Source of the DNA: JBKBXU01 sp046313675
Lineage (GTDB): Bacteria; Bacteroidota; Bacteroidia; Cytophagales; Cytophagaceae
Assembly (NCBI GenBank): GCA_046313675.1
Contig: JBKBXU010000099.1
Span: 1-13,892 of the forward strand
Reading direction: 5' to 3'
DNA: 13,892 nucleotides
Below the pieces are notes generated by a model. The model searched no databases, had not been told where the DNA came from, and saw only the letters and a list, made by a program, of their open reading frames with translations. Within the stretch, counting starts at the first letter, position 1. The number at the start of each line of letters is the position of its first letter. The translations under genes and the position numbers were made by a program. Positions 6,173 through 13,892 of this stretch are shown here, piece by piece.

Positions 6173-9100
6173 TTACTGTTTCAAAAGCTTAATGGTTCGG
6201 TTGATTTTGTTGTCGGAGGATTTTATTTTAAGGAAATACACTCCCGGGCTATAGTGTGAGGTATGTATTTGCACACCTTCCCTGCCGTTAAAAGCATTTA
6301 CTTCTCCCTTTTCCATTTCGGTACCCATGCTATTGTACAGGCTATAGGTAATGCTGTTGTCTGTCTGCGCATCATACCGAAAAAATAACTTGTCATTAAA
6401 AGGGTTTGGGTAAACAGAAAATTGTTGTTTCAGGTGACCTTCTGTGCCTGTTGCCATTCTGGATGTTTCAGGCCGCTGACAACTTCCCATAATGCAGATA
6501 ATTTCAATTCCGTTGATGGTAGGATGTTGTTTCACTCTGTCCAGATCGATGCTCACATTTCCGTCTGAAGTGGTTCGGTAGCTGTGCATGACCCCCATAT
6601 TTTTTCCTGATGAAGTAAACAAATCAAGGTCTGAAAGCCTGGTGGTGTCTTGCACACGTATGTTAAACAGACGCTGATTAGAAGAGCTAAAGAAGCTTTC
6701 GGAAAAGAACAGACGAACTTCTACCTGATCGCCTTCTTCCACCGGAAAGTCCCAGCTAAGGGAAGGAACAACCCAGTTTCCGGTTGCTCTTTCTGATTGA
6801 AAAAGATTAGACGGTACGTAGTCCGGGACGGAGGCTGATTTTTCAATGCTTTCATTGGTCGCCCATGTTTTATTTCCTGCTTCTTCCTGGTTGAAGTAGG
6901 GTGAGGGTTCATGAAAATGGTCAGATCTCCATGGAATTCCGTCGTTGCTCATTAATTCCCAGCCTCCGGCATTTATCCGGTATAGTACAATGCTTTCTTC
7001 GTCTCCCGGATCTCCTGAGTCAGGAATAGCTTGGCCTTGAAGTTCAATGCTTACCGGCGAGTTTGTTCCGCTATGTACAAGTTCCAGTATGGCTGTATTT
7101 GTACCTTCTTCCAGTGGTGAATATATCACATTTATTGTATAGGTATTGCCTGGTGCAATGGAGAAAGGAGGGGTGGCATCCTGTGAAAATAAACCTGCAT
7201 CTGCCCCGGTAAGTAGTATGTTTTCAATCTCAATATGCGTTGAGGCTGTATTGTTTAAGGTTATTTGTTGTGGCGAGGAGCTGCTGTTTATTTTTTGTTC
7301 CTGAAAATTCAGCCCCGGAGGCGTTACCGCCAAAACGGCGGAAGGGGCAAGTGATTTGATAATCCTAACATCTGATGTATCCATGCTTCCATCCGTAAAA
7401 TATGCTATGGCATATACATGGTATTCCCCTGCTTCGACATTTTCCCATTGGAAAGAAAAGGGTTCCGTAAAACCTTCACCTATTAGTTCACCATTTTCGA
7501 AGTATGCGACTTTTTCGACCTGAACGGCTTCTTCTGAGCCATCCAGTAGTTCTGCGAGCAATTGTCCACCTCCACCGGAGCCGTCGTGTGCATTATCGAT
7601 TTTTCCTTCCCCGAACCATAGAAAAGGATTGCTTCCTCCGGTAAATTCTACCTTGCGAAGGCCAACAGAAAACTCTCCGGCACCTGCACTGTAAGGAACT
7701 TCCATAACAGACACATTGGTAAAATCAAGATCCTGGTGGAAATCAGACAGGGGTATTTTGATTTTTTTCCATCCATTGCCCAGGTTTTCCGCCTGTGGGA
7801 GGTAATTGCCCAGACGAACAAGTTTCTGTGCATCGCCTTGCGGACGCACCTGAATTTTGCTCCAATCAGCACGCCCATCGAGGTCTTTGACCTCCAGTTC
7901 CATAGTAGTATTGCCTCCTTCCAGGACGTTCCATTGCGGATTGTATAATTGTCCGGAATTATAGCTTAGTTTTAGCTTCCTGAATCTTCCGTCAGGACAA
8001 TCTACTTTAAAATATTTGTAGGATTCGCCATTGCCTTTTGGGCTTGCTTCTGCTTCCAATTCAATGGTGGCCGGTGCATCAAAGGTGCTTCCTTTTTCAG
8101 GCTTGGTTATTCTAACTAAAGCATTCGTTTCGTCTCCTCCTCCCGGTGGTGGCTCCTGCGATCCTTCATTTCGTATCAAAGCAAGTATAATTGGAGAAGA
8201 GCTTGACGAATGATGTATTTCGGCAATGGCTTCCTTTTGTCCTTCTCCTGCGCCTGTATAGCTGAATTCAACCAATATAGTTTCACCTGCCGGTATTAGT
8301 TGAGGAGGGCTGAAATTATGTGTAAATGCATCTGCATCTGTGCCTGAAATGTTGACTTCCAAGATGGAAATGTCCGAAGATCCTGTATTTACTATGCTAA
8401 GTTCTTTACTGATTTCTTCAAAATAGAGGGTGTCAGCGGATAATTCCAGGGACTCAGTAGAGCCCGTAATAATTACGGAAACGGAATCTGAAATAATGCT
8501 GCCGTCGCTGTTCAGATAGGCTATGGAATAAATAAAAAATTCCCCGGCTTCTTGAGGTAGCCATGTCATTGAATAAGGCATTTCTAATGCTTCTCCGATT
8601 TGTGTGTCGTTGGCATAAAACTCCATTTTTGATATCTGTGGAGATTCGTCGCCTTCTATCAGGGTAGCTGTAAGTTGCCCACCCTGTCCGTTGCCGTCAT
8701 GCCTATTGTCTGTTTTGTCTCCTCCAAACCAGAGGAAGGGTTCTGTTCCCCCTGAAAAGAGTACCTTCCGAAGTCCTATTTTAAATTCTCCGGCACTTAC
8801 GCTATAAGGTAGTTCCAGCTTAGACATGGCGGTGAAATCAGCATCTTCATGGAAGTGGCTGAGCGGAATGGATATTTTCATCCAACCATTGTTTAGATGC
8901 TCTGCTACAGAAATATAGTCGCCAAAACTTACAGGTGCAGATAGAATTCCCTGAGGCCTTATTTGGATTTTGCTCCAGTTTGCATTGCCTTTCAAATCTT
9001 TAAATTCAATCTCCATGGTATTGTTTCCCGAGGCCGTAACATCGTATCCGGCATTATAGATCTGGTTGGTATGGTAGCCCAGTTTTAGTTTTCGCCAGCC

Positions 9101-12100
9101 CTTGTCCGGGCAAAGAATTTCCAGAAAACTGAAACTTTCCTTGTCAAAATTTCGGAGTTCTGCTTCTATGGTAACTTCCTGTCCACTTTGATATGACGCT
9201 CCATTTTCTGGTTGAATAATTTTCACAGAGGCCAATCCGGGAGAGGGGGGAGTTGGAGTTTCAGAATCTTCCGAAAGTCCTTCACCTTTGATGCTGATGT
9301 GCAAAGGGGAGTTGTTGCCTGAATGGGCGATGTCAATGGATGCTTCTTTTTTTCCGGGACTTTGAGGGCTAAAGGTCAGAATTATTTCTATCTGGGTTCC
9401 CGGGGCAATGCTAAGCGGAAAACTAATGTCCTCTAAATAAAATTCACTGTCATTCGTGCCCGATAATTCAATTTCCTGAATGACAATATTTAGGGAGGAG
9501 GATGGGTTTGATAATCTAATGGTGTCTTTCTTTTCTTGGCCTGCGGTTAAGGTTTCAAAATCGTAGAAAGTATGTTCACTGACCAGGCTAATGGAGGCAG
9601 ACTGGCTGATGGTGTATCGTTCCATGTTATTTTGCTCAGCTCCTCCACTGCGCATAGCATTTCCTGCTGCCAGATAAATACCGTCTTCATGTACAATTGC
9701 CTGGGTGCCGTGCCTTCCAATGTTTAAAGGTGCCAGATTCTTCCATTCCCATGTTTCCGTATCTAATGCTTCAGTTTCATTGTGGGCATTCATTTGTGCC
9801 ATGCTTTCACCTCCGATTATCAAAACCTCCTTGTTGATTACGGCAACCGTTGCTCCTGCACGGGGCGTGGGGAGATTGTTTGGCATGGTGGTCCATTGTC
9901 CTGTAGCAAAATCATACACATCCACTTCGCTTACGGTAAGGCCAAAGGTATTAGGGTAAGACGATCTTCGTCCGCTGGCTACGATGATTTTATCATCCAC
10001 CAGGGCGGCATGGAAATGGTCTCTTGCACGAGGTGCGTCGGGTAAGATTTTCCATTCTCCGGTTTCCGGGTTAAATTCATCAAACCAGGAAACATGTCCG
10101 GAGGTATGGCCGTTGGTAATGCCGTTTATTAAGTAGATTTTGTTGTTACGGACTACCATACCGGCAGATCCCCTGCGCCTGTCAGAAGGAATTTCAGGCC
10201 CTTCTGTCCAGGTATTTTTTGCCGGGTCATAAATAAAAATGTTGGGTACAGGCGGTTCTTCGGGATAGACACCGGTAAAAGCACCGGCTATATAGATTTT
10301 ACCTTTGTAATCCACTGCCTGAAAATGGTGTAGCTCTATAGGCGATTCTTGTCCTTTACTCCATGTTTGGGTTGCAGGGTCGTATATGTCCACCGGCTTT
10401 GGTTCCCGGCCGCCAATCAGGTAAAATTTATCTCCGGATTTTACAAAACCGTTTTCGTGTCGGTGAGTACAGGTGCTTCCATCGGAAGATTCTATAATCT
10501 CCCATTGGCTAAGTGTTTCTGTGGCATCGGGCTGAATGTCTATAAAATCCCAGTTTGCCTGAAAACTTTCACCTTCGCGCGATGTGGCAATAAAGCCTAA
10601 TGCCAGCGCAGGCTCAGCCTGTACGGATTCCAGAATCTTATTGGTGAGTTGTATTTCCGGCCCAACTTTGTATACATCTCCACCATCTTTTCGATACCTG
10701 GGTTGAACAGTGCCCTGAACAGGGTCAATGGTAAACATTAAATCCAGGTTGGTGGAGGGGATTCCGCCTTCAATGTCGTACATCTCAACTTCAGGTATCC
10801 CATTGTTCTCATGCACTATCTGAATACCTCCGGCACCATTGTTGGCATGAATAGCAATTTTCAAATAATTGTCCTGATCTCCGTTCCCTATATATATGCC
10901 CTGAGACATTTCACCAGTTGGAGTTTTCCCTCCGTAAAAGGAACCCAGCAGGCGTGACTTTATCGTAAAAGAGCCGGTTTCAGCGCTAACATTTATTCCA
11001 AACTGGAATGCATATTCCTGGTTATTTAATGACCCGAGGGCATCGCCTTCGCTTACATCCGTTATGCTGAAAGCCCCGATTGCCCCACCGGCGATTAGTT
11101 TTTCCTCATAATACAGGTCCAGGTAATCTGTCGTTTTATTGGTCATAAGGCCTGTAAATCCAAGGCCAAAGAAGCCGGTTCCCGGATCGTTATTGAGCAG
11201 GGAGTAATTCAGTGGGAGATAGGTGTCTTTTCCATTGGAGGCATCCCAGGCAAAGGCATCTTCCGTATCTAAAATTCCGTCGCTGTCATCATCCGGATCG
11301 CGGAGATTGGAAATACAGTTTCCGTTAAAGTCTTCTGGCCTGCTGGCTGCGGAGCAAGGGTCGGTATTGTTGTCTAGTTCGTCCGCATTGGAATAACAGT
11401 CCCCGTCTTCGTCCAGACTCTCTTCATAATTTCCGGCGCAAAGAATTTCATCGGGTTCAAAAATGGTGATTTTCTTTCCGCCATAAATGGCGCTCCAGAC
11501 TGTTCCCGGAAAAATGTCGTTATCACCCTGAGCGGTTACATCCAGAGGTTTTTCGCCAAATCCACTGGCAAAAACAGGGTCTTGGTTCAGGCGGTTATTC
11601 CCTTTTGCATTGAGTACATCTGTGCCATCTTCCGTAAGCTTTATTCTAAAAATTGGCCCATTAAAACCGGCAGCCAATATATTTCCTTTCAACGCTCCGT
11701 TGAAATTTGAAGCAGTATATTCGCATAGGCCATTTGTTGACATGTTAAAGGTCAGTAGGGCGAGGCTGTTTGCCGTTCCCGGATTTTGGAAATCTCCTTC
11801 TATGGGGTTTGCCATATGTAAAGGCACAGGAGGCCAGTCGACAGGAAGAGGGTAGGCAGGGTCATTTCCTGTCCTGAATATCCCCGTTCCTGTATTATTT
11901 GGGCCGTCATGTGTATAAATATAAGCACCCGAGGGGTTTGCCCGAATGGGACAAGGGTGTCCACCGTAATAGCTGCCCGGTGTATAGTCATCAAGGTGGC
12001 CAATGTAATGCAGACCATCCAGGTTGTTCACTTGTGGTTTATTGGCACTCGGACCCAGAGAGCCGGGTTCTCCCGGTACATAATTGTTGGTCACATTCCC

Positions 12101-13069
12101 ATCAGAACCTTCGTTTTCAGGGTGTCCTCCCCATCCCTGGTTGGCACCATTGTCAACGGAGTACATGCGCCTGTCTTTGGTAATAAGCACATCGTAAGGG
12201 TTTCTGAGTCCGGTTGCAAAAACCTGAACAGGGCCGTTAGGGTCTATTATTGCCTGGTTTAATCCATCATTTCCTCCCCAAGGATCGCCCACGTCCGTAC
12301 CATCGGGATTGTTCGGGCGGGTAGGGTCGTCAAGTGTAGGCAGATCATAAATATATGGATGGTCTGTGTTCAGCCCTTTGACAGGCATGGCCTCAATCAT
12401 GTTGAGGTCGATGGATAAGATGCACGCTGAAAGAGCATATTCTGTAATAAAAGCAAAGTTGTAGGAGGGGGATCCGGCATTGGTGAACCCACCTACAGCA
12501 ACAAATAGCTTATTGCTTTGCTCGTCCAACTGCATGCCGTTGTTGGCGTGGTTTTCTTCTGAGCGTGGCAAGCCTCTGACTATGTCTATTTTATTCCATT
12601 TTTCACCATCCCAGGTGAGGCGGGATATAACTCCGGAGTTGGTGCATAGGTTTTTATCTCCACTTGGCCCTCCAATCCAGGGATCACTGGAACCTACGTA
12701 TAAGACGGGATTTTCGGCAGTTCCGACTACCAGAATTCCTGTTATTTGTCTTTTGTTCGTCCATTGGTTGAACGGTCGAGGAGAACCATCGTCAAAGTGA
12801 TTGGGTATTCTCCGTACAAGTAGGATTTGTTCCTCATTGGTCACTTCATAGTCGTTTGAAGCATTTCTTTTGATGGTGTAAACCCTTATAAGCCCATCCT
12901 GTTGGGCGACATATAAACGGCCATCGGGGCCAAATTGAAGAGAGGTAGGTGTATGAAGGCCGGGGGTATTTTTTAAGTCACTGGAAACAAAGTTGATTTG
13001 TCCATACAGGTATTGTGTGGAAGCATGGCTTAAAATGGATAATACTATAATCAGTAAAGCCTTTCTCAT
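6173..13069 (-). CDS. Giant secreted mosaic protein: PQQ-dehydrogenase-like propeller, kelch, Ig/CBM repeats, malectin, T9SS tail
   Basis: Protein of 2298 residues with a signal peptide (1-23, RKALLIIVLSILSHAS). Residues about 25-540 form a GSDH/PQQ-sugar-dehydrogenase-type propeller (PTSLQFGPDGRLYVAQQDG, ENHANNGMQLD with His173, ATGLRNPYDV); the usual RNPQG-type loop is altered to RNPYD, so activity is uncertain. Residues 551-604 carry thrombospondin-3-like Asp-rich calcium motifs (DEDGDCYSNADE, DPDDDSDGILD). Residues about 610-848 are a lectin-like sandwich, 866-1155 six kelch blades (for example KFYLIGG...IYDPATQTW), 1160-1264, 1540-1637 and 1910-2014 choice-of-anchor-D domains, 1279-1537 and 1649-1906 two Ig/CBM modules, 2026-2192 malectin, 2215-2298 T9SS tail (VYPNPF at 2219). 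Export through T9SS is expected. Probable role: carbohydrate binding and perhaps oxidation at the cell surface. No canonical terminator follows; a repeat lies there instead. Confidence 0.93.
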   Translation of the reverse strand: MRKALLIIVLSILSHASTQYLYGQINFVSSDLKNTPGLHTPTSLQFGPDGRLYVAQQDGLIRVYTIKRNASNDYEVTNEEQILLVRRIPNHFDDGSPRPFNQWTNKRQITGILVVGTAENPVLYVGSSDPWIGGPSGDKNLCTNSGVISRLTWDGEKWNKIDIVRGLPRSEENHANNGMQLDEQSNKLFVAVGGFTNAGSPSYNFAFITEYALSACILSIDLNMIEAMPVKGLNTDHPYIYDLPTLDDPTRPNNPDGTDVGDPWGGNDGLNQAIIDPNGPVQVFATGLRNPYDVLITKDRRMYSVDNGANQGWGGHPENEGSDGNVTNNYVPGEPGSLGPSANKPQVNNLDGLHYIGHLDDYTPGSYYGGHPCPIRANPSGAYIYTHDGPNNTGTGIFRTGNDPAYPLPVDWPPVPLHMANPIEGDFQNPGTANSLALLTFNMSTNGLCEYTASNFNGALKGNILAAGFNGPIFRIKLTEDGTDVLNAKGNNRLNQDPVFASGFGEKPLDVTAQGDNDIFPGTVWSAIYGGKKITIFEPDEILCAGNYEESLDEDGDCYSNADELDNNTDPCSAASRPEDFNGNCISNLRDPDDDSDGILDTEDAFAWDASNGKDTYLPLNYSLLNNDPGTGFFGLGFTGLMTNKTTDYLDLYYEEKLIAGGAIGAFSITDVSEGDALGSLNNQEYAFQFGINVSAETGSFTIKSRLLGSFYGGKTPTGEMSQGIYIGNGDQDNYLKIAIHANNGAGGIQIVHENNGIPEVEMYDIEGGIPSTNLDLMFTIDPVQGTVQPRYRKDGGDVYKVGPEIQLTNKILESVQAEPALALGFIATSREGESFQANWDFIDIQPDATETLSQWEIIESSDGSTCTHRHENGFVKSGDKFYLIGGREPKPVDIYDPATQTWSKGQESPIELHHFQAVDYKGKIYIAGAFTGVYPEEPPVPNIFIYDPAKNTWTEGPEIPSDRRRGSAGMVVRNNKIYLINGITNGHTSGHVSWFDEFNPETGEWKILPDAPRARDHFHAALVDDKIIVASGRRSSYPNTFGLTVSEVDVYDFATGQWTTMPNNLPTPRAGATVAVINKEVLIIGGESMAQMNAHNETEALDTETWEWKNLAPLNIGRHGTQAIVHEDGIYLAAGNAMRSGGAEQNNMERYTISQSASISLVSEHTFYDFETLTAGQEKKDTIRLSNPSSSLNIVIQEIELSGTNDSEFYLEDISFPLSIAPGTQIEIILTFSPQSPGKKEASIDIAHSGNNSPLHISIKGEGLSEDSETPTPPSPGLASVKIIQPENGASYQSGQEVTIEAELRNFDKESFSFLEILCPDKGWRKLKLGYHTNQIYNAGYDVTASGNNTMEIEFKDLKGNANWSKIQIRPQGILSAPVSFGDYISVAEHLNNGWMKISIPLSHFHEDADFTAMSKLELPYSVSAGEFKIGLRKVLFSGGTEPFLWFGGDKTDNRHDGNGQGGQLTATLIEGDESPQISKMEFYANDTQIGEALEMPYSMTWLPQEAGEFFIYSIAYLNSDGSIISDSVSVIITGSTESLELSADTLYFEEISKELSIVNTGSSDISILEVNISGTDADAFTHNFSPPQLIPAGETILVEFSYTGAGEGQKEAIAEIHHSSSSSPIILALIRNEGSQEPPPGGGDETNALVRITKPEKGSTFDAPATIELEAEASPKGNGESYKYFKVDCPDGRFRKLKLSYNSGQLYNPQWNVLEGGNTTMELEVKDLDGRADWSKIQVRPQGDAQKLVRLGNYLPQAENLGNGWKKIKIPLSDFHQDLDFTNVSVMEVPYSAGAGEFSVGLRKVEFTGGSNPFLWFGEGKIDNAHDGSGGGGQLLAELLDGSEEAVQVEKVAYFENGELIGEGFTEPFSFQWENVEAGEYHVYAIAYFTDGSMDTSDVRIIKSLAPSAVLAVTPPGLNFQEQKINSSSSPQQITLNNTASTHIEIENILLTGADAGLFSQDATPPFSIAPGNTYTINVIYSPLEEGTNTAILELVHSGTNSPVSIELQGQAIPDSGDPGDEESIVLYRINAGGWELMSNDGIPWRSDHFHEPSPYFNQEEAGNKTWATNESIEKSASVPDYVPSNLFQSERATGNWVVPSLSWDFPVEEGDQVEVRLFFSESFFSSSNQRLFNIRVQDTTRLSDLDLFTSSGKNMGVMHSYRTTSDGNVSIDLDRVKQHPTINGIEIICIMGSCQRPETSRMATGTEGHLKQQFSVYPNPFNDKLFFRYDAQTDNSITYSLYNSMGTEMEKGEVNAFNGREGVQIHTSHYSPGVYFLKIKSSDNKINRTIKLLKQ
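7028..9592 (-). repeat. Internal tandem duplication: anchor-D + Ig/CBM module (two and a half copies)
   Basis: Residues 1160-2014 of the giant protein follow the order D-A-D-A-D with a period of about 370-380 residues (about 1.1 kb). The A units share blocks such as NWSKIQIRPQG/DWSKIQVRPQG, IGLRKV/VGLRKV, EPFLWFG/NPFLWFG and GQLTATL/GQLLAEL, and both end in an Ig-like half (EAGEFFIYSIAYL / EAGEYHVYAIAYF). The D units share SGTDADAF/TGADAGLF and SIAPG patterns. Low-complexity linkers (PTPPSPG at 1272-1278, PPPGGGDE at 1640-1647) separate D from A. Confidence 0.85.
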
Positions 13070-13233
13070 CTTCGGTTTGGTTTAGATAATTACTTCCAAA
13101 CCCAGAGTATTAGCTACTGTTTATATATTTTTAAAAAAGTTTAAGTTCTTGAATGATTGAAAGATATTTTTGTATTTAAAGAAGAGCTGTTGATGGTTAC
13201 GTTATTGGGTAAATAGTGTTAAGGGTTAAGTTG
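13070..13233. other. AT-rich 5' region of the giant gene
   Basis: This stretch separates the giant gene's ATG from the right composite repeat and must hold its promoter unless that lies in the repeat. It is strongly AT-rich, with a run ttatatatttttaaaaaag near 13120-13139. I find no perfect TAnnTTTG box and no Shine-Dalgarno sequence near the ATG, the latter being usual for Bacteroidota. No gene is seen here. Confidence 0.4.
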
Positions 13234-13534
13234 AGGCGTAAGGCATAAGTAATAAGGCGTAAGTTGAGATAAGAGAATAGGTTATTGGTTATTAAGTTAC
13301 TGGTTAAAAAAATGTTAAGTTTTGAGTTTTAAATTGCTGAGGACTATGGATTAATCGACCTGTCATTCCGAGGAGGTACGACGAGGAATCTGCTAACCTT
13401 TACGTCATTGCGAGGAGGAGGTACGACGACGCGGCAATCTGCCGACTTTATCCCTGTTTCCAACTTTGTTTTTCATACCAACAGATTGTCGCGGCTTGCC
13501 AGGCACATCCTTGAAAAGCCTCGCAATGACGGTA
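13234..13534 (+). repeat. Composite intergenic repeat, right copy
   Basis: Same four modules as at 5869-6167 but on the plus strand: a GGCGTAAG block (13234-13263, identical over 30 bases to the reverse complement of 6138-6167), a degenerate TTAAGTTTTGAGTTTTAA block near 13314-13332, a 35-base block (13358-13392) starting ACCTGTCATTCCGAGG, and the CGTCATTGCGAGG hairpin block (13403-13532). The total length, about 301 bp, is almost the same as the left copy (299 bp). It lies between the unknown upstream gene and the giant gene. Confidence 0.85.
13403..13532. repeat. REP/BIME-like inverted pair, right
   Basis: CGTCATTGCGAGG at 13403-13415 faces CCTCGCAATGACG at 13520-13532. Inside, GGCAATCTG (13433-13441) and CAGATTG near 13480-13486 form a second inverted pair. 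The outer arms are 13 perfect base pairs, so a long imperfect hairpin of about 130 bases is possible. It is the counterpart of the structure at 5872-6021, with a different central spacer. Confidence 0.7.
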
Positions 13535-13576
13535 ACCTGTTGACCATATATTCAGAGGTGATTATTTGAATTCAAT

Positions 13577-13605
13577 AAAAAAACCGGCTCTAGGCCGGTT
13601 TTTTT
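13577..13605 (-). terminator. Intrinsic terminator of the gene at the right edge
   Basis: A perfect 12-bp stem, AAAAAAACCGGC at 13577-13588 and GCCGGTTTTTTT at 13594-13605, encloses a 5-base loop. It ends 1 bp from the stop codon at 13607. The symmetric A and T tracts would permit termination from either side, but only the minus-strand gene needs it here. Confidence 0.92.
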
Positions 13606-13606
13606 A

Positions 13607-13892
13607 TTAAAAGTTCTTTTTGTAACCTGGTTTCGCAGGTATTGGAAGATCAGGCAGATTAAACCGTTCTTTTACGGCATGATAATCATTGTAATCCACG
13701 CTTTCGGAAGTCCGTGCCCAGTTTGCAGGAAGCAATACAATCCGGAAAACCCACCCATCTGTTGCTGCAGGTATATAGAGGGATGCATTGGAAGCTTGCA
13801 TTTTTATGACTACATCATAAATAGAGAAATCAAAGAAGTAGTGTACGGTTCCGCCATTATCAGGGAAAATGAGGGCAGGTAAGGGGCGCCAT
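13607..13892 (-). CDS. C-terminal part of an unrecognised protein (cut by window edge)
   Basis: The reading frame is open from the right edge to a TAA at 13607-13609, giving the last 94 residues of a longer protein whose start lies outside the window. An internal Met at 13801 could be taken as a start, but the frame continues without a stop for 30 codons upstream of it (WRPLPALIFPDNGG, then HYFFDFSIYDVVIK), so the gene is better read as partial. The visible part is beta-rich with aromatic residues (HYFFDFSIYD, GWVFRIVLLPANW) and ends in a basic, proline-rich tail (LPIPAKPGYKKNF). I do not recognise the family. It carries no T9SS tail. The terminator 1 bp downstream supports it being a real gene end. 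Confidence 0.7.
   Translation of the reverse strand, partial: WRPLPALIFPDNGGTVHYFFDFSIYDVVIKMQASNASLYIPAATDGWVFRIVLLPANWARTSESVDYNDYHAVKERFNLPDLPIPAKPGYKKNF

Noticed and set aside
11899..12262. Plus-strand open frames of 94 and 117 codons opposite the giant gene
   Set aside because: They are antisense to the conserved PQQ-type propeller, and their composition (rich in Cys, His and Trp) is typical of shadow frames.
5869..13534. Reading the inverted repeats as a composite transposon
   Set aside because: There is no transposase or recombinase between them, no target-site duplication that I can see, and the outer ends have no IS-like termini. Kept only as a possible inversion or transfer frame.
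13234..13534. CRISPR-like array
   Set aside because: Repeats are heterogeneous modules without regular spacers, and no cas gene is present.
13607..13801. Complete 64-residue gene starting at the Met at 13801
   Set aside because: The frame stays open for 30 more codons up to the window edge with protein-like sequence, so it is the end of a longer gene.

Overview
The window reads as a Bacteroidota chromosome segment, probably from an environmental Cytophagales-like lineage. The main evidence is three consecutive secreted proteins with a type IX secretion (T9SS, Por-type) C-terminal sorting domain, each marked by a 'YPNP' or 'FPNPF' motif about 75-80 residues from the end. Other support comes from Bacteroidota-style start regions with little Shine-Dalgarno signal and a TAnnTTTG-type -7 box. 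Every gene I can support lies on the minus strand, so transcription runs from right to left.

From right to left (in the direction of transcription): the 3' end of an unrecognised gene closed by a strong terminator; a 537-bp gap holding a composite repeat; a 2298-residue mosaic secreted protein (PQQ-dehydrogenase-like propeller, thrombospondin-3-type calcium motifs, a lectin-like sandwich, kelch propeller, two duplicated Ig/CBM modules alternating with three anchor-D domains, malectin, T9SS tail); a 601-bp gap holding a second composite repeat in the opposite orientation; a 311-residue malectin + T9SS protein; a terminator; a 635-residue protein with a CBM-like domain, three cadherin-like Ig domains and a T9SS tail; a terminator; a class III PLP aminotransferase; a GC-rich intergenic element; and a secreted OB/TIG protein that looks like the N-terminal half of a matrixin-type metalloprotease, stopped by a TAA just before the expected catalytic domain.

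The three T9SS proteins look like a surface or secreted glycan-binding set: malectin, CBM-like and kelch/PQQ propeller domains all suggest carbohydrate contact. Strong terminators after two of them indicate separate transcription units rather than one operon. The aminotransferase is cytoplasmic and has no evident functional link to its neighbours.

The most noteworthy observations are: (1) a four-module composite repeat of about 300 bp present on both sides of the giant gene in inverted orientation, so that the gene sits inside a 7.4-kb inverted-repeat frame; (2) a duplicated module in the giant protein in which a Big_7-type Ig domain appears to be split by an inserted jelly-roll CBM; (3) the in-frame stop in the metalloprotease-like gene. 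I see no transposase, CRISPR array, phage gene, defence gene, tRNA or rRNA. No wholly new system can be claimed from sequence reading alone.
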